Shown in pieces: positions 33,956 through 45,570 of a stretch of 64,000 nucleotides of DNA. Source of the stretch: Bretschneidera sinensis (lineage: Eukaryota; Streptophyta; Magnoliopsida; Brassicales; Akaniaceae). Positions within the stretch are counted from its first letter, which is position 1, and every line of letters begins with the position of its first letter. The notes under the pieces were generated by a model. The model was not told where the DNA came from, did not search any database, and saw only the letters and a list, made by a program, of their open reading frames with translations. The stretch lies in NCBI GenBank assembly GCA_023935145.1, contig CM043700.1, positions 37,428,620 to 37,492,619 of the forward strand. The letters run 5' to 3'. Position numbers and translations under genes: made by a program.

Positions 33956-36900
33956 ATGGCTTGGAGGCGCCTAATCACGCAGGTCGGTTTCTATCTTTTT
34001 TATCCTATGATTCATTTATTACAGCTCATTATGTAGTTTTTATACTGTTCTTCTTTGGTTGTTGAGATATTTTCATGATAAGGTTTGAAGTTTTGGGATT
34101 AGAAAACGCCACCGATTTTAAATATCTTTGTGGGGGTTTTCGGAGAAAAGTGTTTTCTTTTGTTTGGTTTCGCAGTTATGTTTTGTGGTTCTGTTTGTAG
34201 AGTTTGAATCTGGATGGAGTTACAGCAATTGGGTATATATGGTTATTGATTTTTTATTCGAGGTGTATATGATTTGTGACTACTTGCAATGGAGATGTGA
34301 ACCATAACTGTGTTGAGGTAGGCAATTAGAAGAAAGTAAGGTTTTTAATCGTCCATTTTTTGGAGAGAAGGTACGCATTTGATAAGCTGAGCCTGTTGTA
34401 GCTGTTGGGTCCTTTTTCTATCATTTGGTATCATGTGCCATTGGATATGTTTGGCACCAAGGTCGTTTTTTTTTTTTTCGGTTTGAATTGAGTAGTTGTT
34501 GGTGAGAGATGTTTTGATCTGGGTCTGCTCTGTTTTGCTGGAAGAATGAGGGTTTTGCAAAGAATTGCAGTTTGATTGAAATATTGGCTTTTGCTTGTTG
34601 TTCAGTTAACAAAGGTTATTCATACTAATTATTGTAGGAAATATGTAAACTCGGTCTGTTATGTTTGCATTCTTTAATAATATAAATTCCATGATCTTTT
34701 TGTGATAGGTTTCAAGACAGTCAGAGTTGGGACATTTCAGAAATTTGTTTGTTAGAAGTTATTTTCCTGCCCACAAGTTTGCAGGTGGTGGAGGTATGCA
34801 TATTTATGGCATTCATTTTTTTTGTTTGTATCATTTACTTTTTTGCAGTTTTTGCCCTCGTACTTACTAAATAAAGCCGAGCTATGCTTCTAATCAAATA
34901 TGGTGTCTAGAGCTACTTGTAAGGACATCTTTTTCTTTCCATGTTCCCCTTTCCGTCACATTAGCAAATATTGTTTCAGTCTGTGTGGGGCTGTTGTTTC
35001 ATGATTTTATTTTTGGGTCTAGAGATTTTTATTGTGTCCTACAGATTATTAGATGATTTTCTTTCATCCTTTTGTGCAGGTAATAGGACTTTAAGTGCTC
35101 AAGGGAGGTTCCAGTCAAGCTATGTTGGTAACTTAGCTCGCAGAGTGCGTGATTCAGATGAAGCTAGTGAAGTTGCTTATCTTAGAGAACTTTATCATCG
35201 AAATGATCCTGAAGCAGTAATAAGATTATATGAAAGTCAACCATCATTACACTGTAATCCTTCCGCACTTTCTGAATATGTTAAAGCCTTGGTCAAAGTT
35301 GATGGGCTGGATGAAAGTGAGTTGATCAAGACATTGCAAAGAGGTAGGTCAGGGGATAATTTTGTAACTGATTACTTTTGCTTGGATGATCAATATAGGT
35401 TTTGCTACATGTTAACCATTCGTTACAGCTTGTAAATAAAAATTTTGCTATGTTGACAGAGCTTTGTTTAATAGTCAGCAAGAGTTGTATACAAATTTTG
35501 CAGGTATTGCTAAGTCAGCGAAGGTGGAAGAAAGTATAGGAGGTCTTTCAGCTTTAAGGAATGTGGGAAGGCGTACAAAAGATGGTGTCCTTGGAACTGC
35601 TACTGCACCCATCCACATGGTGACTGCCGGAGGGCATTTTAAAGAGCAGTTGTGGCGTACAATTCGCACTATTGCGCTGGGGTTTCTCTTAATTTCTGGC
35701 GTGGGAGCACTTATTGAGGATAGAGGAATCAGTAAAGGTAGTGCCATGTATGATACTAAAAGGCGCTCCAATTATCTGGTCCAGCTGCAGTTTTAAATTG
35801 ATGGAAACAACTGGAAATGTTTCAGGACTTGGTCTACATGAAGAGGTGCAGCCTAGCATGGAATCTAACACAAAATTTAATGATGTAAAGGGTGTTGATG
35901 AGGCAAAAGCAGAGCTAGAAGAAATTGTCCACTACCTCCGTGATCCTAAGGTAAATGCATTTATTTTTTTGCGCTAATTTTGACGGTTCCCCTTATCTCT
36001 CTCTCTTTCTCTGTGGCACACACAGGCACATTGTATGATTTATGCACATTATGTTGCAAATGCTTGACCGGGGTATGTGTATATGATACTAGCTGGGCAT
36101 GCAGATTCTTTGCCTCATACCTAGAAGGCATGACCAGCATGGGAAGTGATAGGCCCTGTTTTGTATCTGTTTTTTAATACAGTTTTCTGTTTTCAGAACA
36201 AGTTTTGAAAACTACTTCCAGAAACAAGGCTTGTTACTTATCGGAAAAAAACAGGGCTTGTTTCTGGGAACATCGTTTTGATGTTTTGTTTTCTGCGACT
36301 ATTTTTGTAACATTTCTAGAAATTAATGAAAAAATACACATAAACGTAGACAATAAGTTCTCTCTTGTTAAAATGTACCATTATAATGAGAGGTGAAAAA
36401 ACAAAACTTTACAATAACAGTTATGCAAACTTTTTTTTCGCAAGAACAATAGAAAATTGTTTTCTATTCTTGTTTTCAGAAACATTGTTTTGAAAACAGA
36501 AAACAAACCCAAACATGACCAAATTATCTCTCTGTTGCATTGGTAACTGAATACGAATGAAATACTATATTTCAGACAAGCTGTGTTACATTACACTTTT
36601 CCTATTCTAGGGTGAGGAAGAAGAAATTTGGATTCTTAATGGTGCGTTTAGTTGTGGAAAATGTTTTATATTTTCCGTCTTCATTTTCCTTAACACTTTG
36701 TTCAACATATTGCACATTCTTAACATAATTTGGAAAACAATACTTCTCTTTCCAACATAATATTGGAAAAGTTGGTAAACAACTTTTTCTTTTTTGTTTT
36801 TCATCTTTTCTGATATTATGTTGGAAAGAGAATTGTTGTTTTCCAAATTATGTTAAGAATGTGCAATATGTTGAACAAAGTGTTAAGGAAAATGGAGATA

Positions 36901-39839
36901 ATGGAAAGCATTTTCTACAATTAAACAGATCGTAAATGTTTCAGCTCTTTCCCTCATATGTCAATGCCTTGTGGATTTGAAAAGTTTTGGGCAAATACAT
37001 ATGTCAACTCTCTGTGCTGAAGCCGATTTGAAGATATTGTATGTGGGCTACTTCATATTTCTTAAGGTGTCAAAATGAAGATTTTGATTCTGAACTTCTT
37101 ATACAAACTATGCATTGAATGGCATGCATAACCCTTATTTGTTTTTCATTTGAATAATAAAGTTAATGATCTCTTTTATGTTCCATGGTGTTGCTAATTC
37201 ATGTCTTCTTTATTCTCTGTTTTACCATCATTTGTTGATTACATTTTTCTAGTCATCTGTACAAATATATCATCTTGGGGGATCTGATTCAGCATCACTA
37301 ATCATACTATCTTCTTCAGATTTTTTCCCTATAGTTCCATTTACATGTTAATGCACCTTAATGACGAAGCTATCTTGGAAAATTGTCTAGGAATTTAAAT
37401 GTTATCGTATTCACAACCTTCAAATATTTAGTTGGCAATTACATATGCAGTATTGTGAAAATGGCTAAACACATACTATTAACTCTGCAATGCGAGATAT
37501 TTTGTTTTTAAAATATCTGAGCAGGGTTCATCCATCTTAGCTCTTACAGTTGTTTGAGCTATAAATGCAGTCTTCCATGACTTTGTGTACATGTCCTTTT
37601 TAAACAGTAGTGTACATTTCTAAACTGGATGGAAAGGGTGATCTTTTCTTCCCTTCTTGGTCTCGCAGCGGTTCACTCGTCTAGGTGGCAAGCTCCCGAA
37701 TGGTGTTTTGCTTGTTGGCCCTCCTGGTACAGGCAAGACTATGTTAGCAAGGGCTATTGCTGGAGAGGCTGGGGTTCCTTTCTTCTCATGCAGTGGTAGT
37801 GAGTTTGAAGAGATGTTTGTTGGAGTTGGAGCCAGGAGGGTTAGGGATCTTTTTTCTGCTGCAAAGAAGCGGTCTCCTTGTATCATATTTATTGATGAAA
37901 TAGATGCCATTGGTGGAAGCCGTAACCCTAAGGACCAGCAGTACATGAAGATGACTCTGAACCAGTTGCTTGTTGAATTGGATGGATTTAAACAGAATGA
38001 AGGGATTATTGTAATTGCTGCCACTAATTTTCCAGAATCATTGGATAAGGCACTGGTGAGACCTGGACGGTTTGACCGCCACATTGTTGTTCCTAATCCA
38101 GATGTGGAAGGACGGCGTCAGATTATGGAATCCCACATGTCAAAGGTATTTTTCATACCGTAGGAAGAATTGTTTTTCAAAAGTATAGGCTTCAGTTGGC
38201 AAATGTCAATTGCTGATTGCGCTCGTCCATAACAGTAATTTGGTTAGGACTCTGTGCTTGTCAGGCTTGACTGAATAGTCCACTATGTAAGCTTTGGCAT
38301 GGATATGCAACTGATACGGGTTGCGAAACCATACTTTGTTCTGATATCTTTCTCATGTTTCCTGATGGTGTACAATTGTATATTGGTCTTATGCACCATA
38401 GTAACTAACTTCAGCATTCAGCCTATAAGTTATATATCATGGTGACATGGTGTTTAATGAGGAGTTCTGGAGTGGGCCCGCATGGCAAATCTGGACCAGA
38501 CTAGCTATATGGTATTGTTGCGAAACCATACTTTGTTCTGATATCTTTCTCACGTTTCCTGATGGTGTACAATTGTATATTGGTCTTGTGCACCATAGTG
38601 ACTAACTTCAGCATCAGCCTATAAGTTATATGTCATGGTGACATGGTGTTTAATGAGGAGTTCTGGAGTGGGCCCGCATGGCAAATCTGGACCAGACTAG
38701 CTATGTGGTATTGTACGGGCATTGTTTATTCTTTACTAGACTGGCAAATGGGCTGTCCGGTAGTCCATGACTGGATACTTCTTGCTGCTTAAGCTTAGAG
38801 TCGAACTGGAATAATTCAACCAGTTTTGTGTCACATCACATGGTTCTTTTGTCAGTTGTAAGTGTAAAGTCTTGCTGATAGGATTATTGTTATTGCTAAT
38901 ATGTGCTTAACTGTTCATAGTGGTTAATTACAGGTCTTGCGGGCTGATGACGTTGATTTGATGATCATTTCTCGAGGGACTCCTGGGTTCTCAGGTGCTG
39001 ATCTAGCAAACCTGGTCAATATTGCCGCATTGAAGGCGGCAATGGATGGTGCTAAAGCAGTTACAATGGCTGATCTAGAGTATGCAAAGGACAAGATCAT
39101 GATGGGAAGTGAGCGGAAATCAGCTGTCATCTCTGATGAGTCACGAAAGCTCACTGCTTTCCACGAGGGTGGGCATGCCCTTGTAGCCATCCATACTGAT
39201 GGGGCGCTTCCTGTTCACAAAGCAACAATAGTTCCCCGAGGGATGTCTCTTGGCATGGTAGCTCAATTGCCGGACAAGGATGAGACAAGTATCTCGCGCA
39301 AGCAGATGCTTGCACGGCTTGATGTTTGCATGGGGGGGCGGGTTGCCGAAGAGCTTATCTTTGGAGAAAATGAAGTTACTTCGGGTGCTTCTGATGATCT
39401 TCAGCAAGCCACTAACCTTGCAAGAGCAATGGTTACAAAGTATGGCATGAGTAAAGAAGTCGGGGTTGTTGCTCACAATTATTATGACGATGGGAAGAGC
39501 ATGAGCACTGAGACTAGGAGCCTTATTGAGAAAGAAGTGAAGTACTTCTTAGAAAGGGGTTATAACAATGCAAAAAATATCCTCATTGCTCATAGCAAGG
39601 AGCACCATGCACTTGCTAATGCTTTGCTTGAGCACGAGACGCTCACAGGAAATCAGATCAAGGCTCTGCTTGCCCAAATCAACTTTCAGCAACAACAGCA
39701 GCAACAGCATCAACAGATAGTTGTGCCACAGAGCAGTTCGCTTTCCAACCCAGTTCCTCCAACTCCTAATCCAGCTGCAGCAGCTGCGGCTGCAACTGCT
39801 GCAGCTAAAGTTAAGAGCGTTGTCTCTGTGGGATCTTAG
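33956..39839 (+). CDS. FTSH4: Mitochondrial i-AAA protease FTSH4 (ATP-dependent zinc metalloprotease)
   Basis: Seven exons join in frame: 33956-33982, 34709-34793, 35080-35343, 35504-35737, 35826-35950, 37669-38145 and 38934-39839, giving 705 residues (Arabidopsis FTSH4 is about 717). Exon 1 codes for only MAWRRLITQ and starts an Arg-rich mitochondrial presequence. One membrane segment ([15 protein letters not shown]) lies in exon 4. The AAA module has Walker A GPPGTGKT (262-269), Walker [10 protein letters not shown] (316-324) and the second region of homology ending RPGRFDR. The protease zinc site HEGGH is at 481-485. The C-terminus is Gln-, Pro- and Ala-rich, as in FTSH4 proteins. The hexamer in the inner mitochondrial membrane, facing the intermembrane space, degrades unassembled or oxidised membrane proteins. 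Introns 5 and 6 contain MITE-like and duplicated sequence but all splice sites look intact. Confidence 0.96.
36150..36522. mobile_element. MITE-like foldback sequence in FTSH4 intron 5
   Basis: The left end (TAGGCCCTGTTTTG followed by a CTGTTTTCAG segment) is roughly inverted at the right end (AAACAGAAAACAAACCCAAA, ATGACCA). Inner arms share TTTTCAGAA/TTCTGAAAAC-type matches. The termini resemble hAT-derived MITEs. No clear target duplication was found. Confidence 0.45.
36641..36932. mobile_element. Foldback MITE in FTSH4 intron 5
   Basis: A long inverted repeat: the left arm about 36642-36765 and the right arm about 36820-36932 are near-complementary. Shared parts include GTTGTGGAAAATG against CATTTTCTACAA, and AACATATTGCACATTCTTAA against its reverse. 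The loop is about 50 bp. It has no coding capacity. Target duplication is not clear. Confidence 0.8.
38321..38714. repeat. Tandem duplication of 197 bp in FTSH4 intron 6
   Basis: Two head-to-tail copies (38321-38517 and 38518-38714) with only a few differences, starting TTGCGAAACCATACTTTG. It lies wholly inside the intron 38146-38933. Confidence 0.95.
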
Positions 39840-42060
39840 TGTGAAAGAGGCTGGTAAAGGGCTCTTGCCAGCTATTTTATTGAATTGAATCTGCATATTG
39901 ATATTTAGTTATATACTCACAAGCCTGATTTTTAGAACTGTAGCCCATTGCTGCCAGTCAGATTTTATTTATGTACCAGTCTGAGATTAACATAAAGCAC
40001 CTCCAAGAGTTATAAAGGCAGTAGCATCACCATGCCAAATATCCCGGTTATATTTATATGCGCTGGGAAATGGTAGCCTTCTTCTTCATGTTAGAATTTT
40101 TTTTTTCTGTCCCTGGGTTAGCGCTAGATGATGTTAGAATATTTTTCTTTTCCTTTTTTTTAAAGTGAGGGATTTTTTGTTTTCTCGGTTAGATGACTTC
40201 ACTAATTTTTGTAACACTACAATGATCGACAGATCAGTGAGTTTTTCTAGTGGGGGAAATTTTTAAGTGGGGAGTTCTCACTTGCAGTTGTTATGATTGG
40301 ATTTGTGGAAACTGTTTGGTATAAGATGACGTTGACTGGTGACTATTTGGTTAAAAATTAACTTGTCAGAGATTAAAACCTTCTTATAATATTTTTTGCA
40401 CTACTTATAATTGTGAATATTTAAAAAATTATTTATATAATACATAATTTTTATGATACATAAAAAATTACCATACCATATATTAACTTTCTAAAGTGGA
40501 TTGTTGATTTACTCTATTGTATGTGTTAGCATTGTGACATTCATTTGATCCAATTAACCAACGAACAATATTTCGTATGGACACAACACAAATTCTTGGA
40601 TCATGATATTGACTCCAGTTTGTGGAAGCTTAATCGAGAGAACTTGCCACTTATAAAACAAAAGGTTATTATTTTCAAGTGAATTGTTTTTACAGGACAA
40701 AATCGTGTAGAACCAATGAGCCGAAACAGAAAATACCCGTATGGATGCATTGCAAAGTTTGCAAACTTTCAGACCTCAACCCAACACTTGAGCAATTATA
40801 GGTGTTTGTCAATTGTCAGATTATGGTAGGCCCTTTAAGATTCTGAATTATGTGCTGATATCCACATGTTTTTGGTTGCCACAAGCACCTAAGAAAATTT
40901 CAGGTTTTCAGATACCCATAAACATCACAAGAAGTCAACAACTACAAAGAAAAAAAAGATAACGTACTTTTAACTTTGTTATTAACCAAACTTCAAAAGT
41001 TGTAAATATTCAGTGCAACACTATGACAGGTTATTATGATTAAATAAAACTATAATTTTAATTGATATGTATCTGGGTCCTAGGCATCAAAAAGGCACTT
41101 GCCTGAGTAAAGTAAGGAATTGATTTCTAAATATCATTAGTAAATAAGTTATAACAAACAAACCCAAAATTTTAAATCAAAAGAAATCAAAGTTTAAGCA
41201 TAAATCGTGAATAAAAACTTAACCACTCTGCTTTTGAGCTTTTTCGGGATTTTTGACAATCATCCATGTTAAATTAAAAGAAAAATTTTATATTTGAAAT
41301 ATGAGAGTTGTTGAAGATTACAAATGATGATAAAAAAACCTTTAATTTTAGATTTAGGAGAAAAGAACATTCTCACCTTTTTTGTCCCTTAGTATTTAAT
41401 GTGACTAATAAATTAATTTTATATAATTTCAATGCAATAAGAACGTAAATTGAAAACAATGTTAAACTTAAGCTACATTAAATACATAAATTGAGATAAT
41501 ATTAAACTTAAAAAACGTAAAGTGAGATAATTGAACTTAATGAACATAAATATAATAAAAATAAAACGTCATGAATGTAAAATAAAATTTACTCTTGATA
41601 CATAAAAATGAAAGTTCATTAGTTGCTCATTTTCAAACTGTAAATATTTCATTAGTTGTCCATACCAAAATCAAGATACCAACTTTGACATTTTTTTTTA
41701 TATAAAAAAGTCCATTATTTGTTATTTTCAAATTGTAATTCATCAATTTTATCTCTCAAAATTTTGTTGGTTTAACCGGGTTCTTGAAATTATATTTTGT
41801 TGTGAAAATAATTCTCATACAATTATTAAAATTTTATTGGTTTCCAATTTTAAAGAATAAACAAGTTTTAAAAGTAGGGTTTTTAAAAGGAATTCTTAAT
41901 AGTGTGTTAGTTATTGTTCGTCTGATTTAGTGGTCATTTTGGTGGTACAGTCCTCATAATAGAAAGTTAGAAACTTTAAGAACCGATTAGAATTCGACTC
42001 AAAATTCAGAGACAAATCGTAATCTACCTAAATTAGTAAATTGTTTAAGGCTGAGCTATA
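39840..42060. other. FTSH4 3'UTR and AT-rich spacer
   Basis: The first 200-300 bp after the stop are probably FTSH4 3'UTR. The remainder is AT-rich, with short diverged repeats around 41430-41580, and shows no gene. Confidence 0.55.
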
Positions 42061-42069
42061 CATGACGTA

Positions 42070-42325
42070 TATTCTTCACAAACTCTGAGCGTACGACCTT
42101 CCTTTCCATTTGCTGGTTTCAAGCCTCCAGACGGAGCCATGTCCGCGTATCGGCCGAGTCAGACTCATGAAGGACGGGTCCAGCACTCCGGTGAGTATCT
42201 TCTTTGATAATTGGGGTTGGGGGATTTCAACTTGAGACCCACTAAGAGAAGAGGTGTGGTTAGCAATTGGGCTATGCCGAAACCACCTCAGGTGAGTCCT
42301 CTTGTTCACCAGGAATTTGAAAATA
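42070..42325 (-). mobile_element. Possible tRNA-derived SINE
   Basis: On the minus strand an A-box-like TAGCCCAATTG (42264-42274) is followed about 32 bp later by a B-box-like AGTTGAAATCC (42222-42232), then a GC-richer body to about 42070. The spacing suits a pol III promoter. No poly-A tail or target duplication was confirmed. Confidence 0.4.
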
Positions 42326-45029
42326 TGTACTTTAAACATTGATATTAAATGAAGTAGAATTGTTTAAGCAATGAGAAGTACCCCTGAATTCATGATCATT
42401 TTCTGATACTGATACCGAATTACATTCTGATTGATGTTGGTCGATTGAAAATTAACGAGATGGCTAATTTCTATCATTGGTTTTGGTTGGTGTATATGTT
42501 TAATCTATCAAAACAAAGGAATCGGCATTGCATTGTTTATGGGTTCATGTTGTCGAGTTCAAATCTATTGTCTAATCGGAATTCAAGTTGAACTTATTAG
42601 AGAAAACCTTAAGGTTTTGATTTTCTAGATAGAACTTAAGCTCTTTTAATGCGTACATACAAATTTTGATGATGCAAATGTAATCACAATGTTGAAGTGC
42701 CTATTTAATCTTTCTTTTGTTACACAGAGGTTAAACACCTGAGAGTTATAATAGAAATCAACCATGGTGAGAAGCTTGTGGGAATATTGCATGAAACAGG
42801 TTCTAAGGACCTTGTTATCGTATGCCAATGATTTCAATCCTCAAAGGTTGGTAATTATTATATATGTCTTATTCGTGATATTGTTCTATGATTTCATTAT
42901 TACATATCACCAAGTCCCTGGATGTTAGATAATTGTATCACCGGGCCGTTAGGGACACCATATGTTTACTCTGTGCATGTGTTTGGATTTCTTTTTTTTA
43001 ATTATCAATTGCTTTGAGTGCAACTTTTACCAGCCCTCACTTTGAACTGATCAAAAGCAGTAATTCCTCAGTTCTGTGGTAGAAAAATAGCTTTTGAATT
43101 TTATAGTTTGCCAAGAAAGATTTTGTGCTCGTATTCGTATATCTTACACCCTTTTTTGCTGAGCCTAATGAGGTCATAATTTTCCATCCATCCTGAAATT
43201 ATTACAAGCATCAATGATCCTCGTTTTACACTATGACATATATAAATCTTTTTTTATCCATTTATACTTGATATGTCCTTGTAAAAGATCAAATTAACAA
43301 ATGTGAAGCTCAATTCAACTATATTAGCAAGGGTGGGGGCCCCTGCCCCCACTGAAATTTTGAAAAGGTTTAGTGATATCTTCAAAATATCAAACATTTC
43401 AATAAAAATTTAACGTTTTCCCTCATTAAAAAGTTTTTCCAAAACCTTAACTTGTTTATGCCCCAGTAACATTGGTAACCCAGTGAAGAGTTTTACTTTC
43501 TTTCGTACGTGAAATGACCAATTAACCACAAAATGTAAGTTTTAATAAGAAGAGGTCATGGGTATATTTGTCTTGTCAAGGAAAATCTATTTATTTCCCA
43601 CTTGGGAATTATTGAAGCTGCTCGATAGGAATTTTTTTTAAAGAAAATAAACGAGCACAATATTTGCATTTGGTGTCTATCTCGGCATATGTATTGTGTA
43701 TTGGTGTATCTGCCTGCACATATGCTTCTAGTTGTTTTATTTACTTTGATTTGTATGTAAATTACTATTCGATTGTTTAGCCAAACAAATCTAAGGAGAT
43801 TTTGGCTTGGTGTATATGCGTATGAACATGTATTTTTTTCCTGGATGTTGCTTTATATACATTGAATTTGAGGTATGTTTTTCTATTTGGATGTTAAGCA
43901 AAGGAATGCGATGAGAATTTGGGATTTGGCTTAATGGTTTTTTTGGGCTGTTGGTATTGGGGTCTTTGGGTTTTTGTGTATGTAAATGCATCTGTATGAT
44001 GAATTGATGATTAGGAATATAAAATGCATTGAAATTTATTTTTGGCTTCATGGCAAAAAATACCATGTGGTTGACTCTATTTTCAAAAAATATACTGAGT
44101 TTTTTCTTTTGTGGTAAAAAATACCTTATAGTATGTTTCTGTTAGTAAAAAAAATAGAATCAACTACTGGGTATTTTTTATAATTAAGCCTTTATTTTTT
44201 GTTACAATGTCAGGGAACCAATAGCAAACTTAACATTAGTATGCAATATGTATGATCTTTATGCTTCTTTGAAAACAATTTAGTTATCATTAAAAATTTA
44301 AAATAACATAATCAATATTTTTGTAATAATGTTAAAATTATTATAAAATTAATAACTATTAATTATTTTACGCCATGTACAATGTTCCCCCTCCTCAAAA
44401 TCCGCATTGCGTAAGTCTTGTGTACTAGGATACCCTTCGGCTGACCAGTCAACCCTTAAATAGTCTGTCCTCAATGAACAAAAACCTTGGGTCCGTACCT
44501 TTAGTTTAGTGTGATTGTAGTTACTATTAGTTCCATTATAGTATCTTTTAATACACAGCTTGTAACCTTCTTGTAATTAGTTGTTTTTAACTTTTTTATT
44601 TATCTATACTGTTTGTGTGAGCTTGTTATAATTGTCAAGAACTAAGTCAGATTTATTTATGAATGTAATGGTTTCTATGTTTAGGAACGGATTTCCATGG
44701 TGAACCTTGCTACTGCTTTAGAACGAGAAGGGATGAGTGTGTTCCACTTTGACTTTTCTGGGAATGGATAAGCTGATTAGAATCAAAGAAGTAAGCTAGT
44801 GATGTGCACTGAAGATAGTCATAAATCCTGCTGAGTTTGTTTGTGGTTTTAGCTGAATTAGTCCTCCTTTTCATCTCTACTGTGTGCCATGAATCCTATC
44901 TGTACCTACATAAACCATATTTGGTTAAATATAGAATCTATTAATGGAATAGAATTAGGATCCTATGCCTAGTAATTTTATTCTAGTGTTTGGTTTAGTA
45001 TTTGCATTTGGAATGAACCCAAAAACAAG

Positions 45030-45345
45030 ATAATCCAGAATAAGTGATCCTCTCTTCCCACTCTTGTTTACTTTGGTGATGGGATGCTTAGTAAGATGTT
45101 ATCCAGAGCAGTAGAGGAAGGTCTTCTCAGTGGCTTTAAGGTGGGAAGTAGAGGTGATGAAGTGACGGTCTCCCATCTTCTCTTTGCCAATGAGACCATC
45201 ATCTTTTGTGGGGTGGAGGAGGACCAAATTATTAATTTATGGTGTATTCTTGTGTGCTTTGAAGCAGTGTCCAGGTTAAAGGCTATCCTAGGAAAGAGTG
45301 AGCTTATTCCCTTGGGTGAAGGAGTCAGTGAACCATGCTTCAATG
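45030..45345 (+). mobile_element. LINE reverse-transcriptase fragment in pseudogene intron 2
   Basis: The frame 45084-45345 encodes an L1-type RT piece: SRAVEEGLLSGFKVGSRGD, then VSHLLFANETIIFCG, where an active RT has FADDT. A preceding DPLFPLLFTLVMG motif (about 45045-45090) is in another frame. Both catalytic Asp residues are lost. No start, 3' end or target duplication is seen. Confidence 0.85.
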
Positions 45346-45553
45346 CCTGAGTTACTGGATAACATGGTTTTATCATTTGGAGATTATGCTTCATGTTCTG
45401 TTGTACTTATTTCAGATTGCACTTGTTAGATCGTTAGATTCTGATATTCAACTGATGGTAGAGCTTAACCAATTGTATTACTGGGAGCAGTCTTTTAAGT
45501 CCAGGGTTCTCTTTAGATCTTTCTTTGCATTTTAGTTAGTCCCCCTCTCCTCT

Positions 45554-45570
45554 CCCCCCCCCCCCCCCCC
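45554..45570. repeat. C17 homopolymer next to an A-rich run
   Basis: An uninterrupted C run followed by A12, in intron 2 of the hydrolase pseudogene. Confidence 0.97.

Noticed and set aside
35475..35771. 98-residue minus-strand ORF in FTSH4
   Set aside because: Antisense shadow of FTSH4 exon 4.
37620..38084. 154-residue minus-strand ORF
   Set aside because: Antisense shadow of FTSH4 exon 6 (AAA domain).
39549..39896. 115-residue minus-strand ORF
   Set aside because: Antisense shadow of the low-complexity FTSH4 C-terminus.
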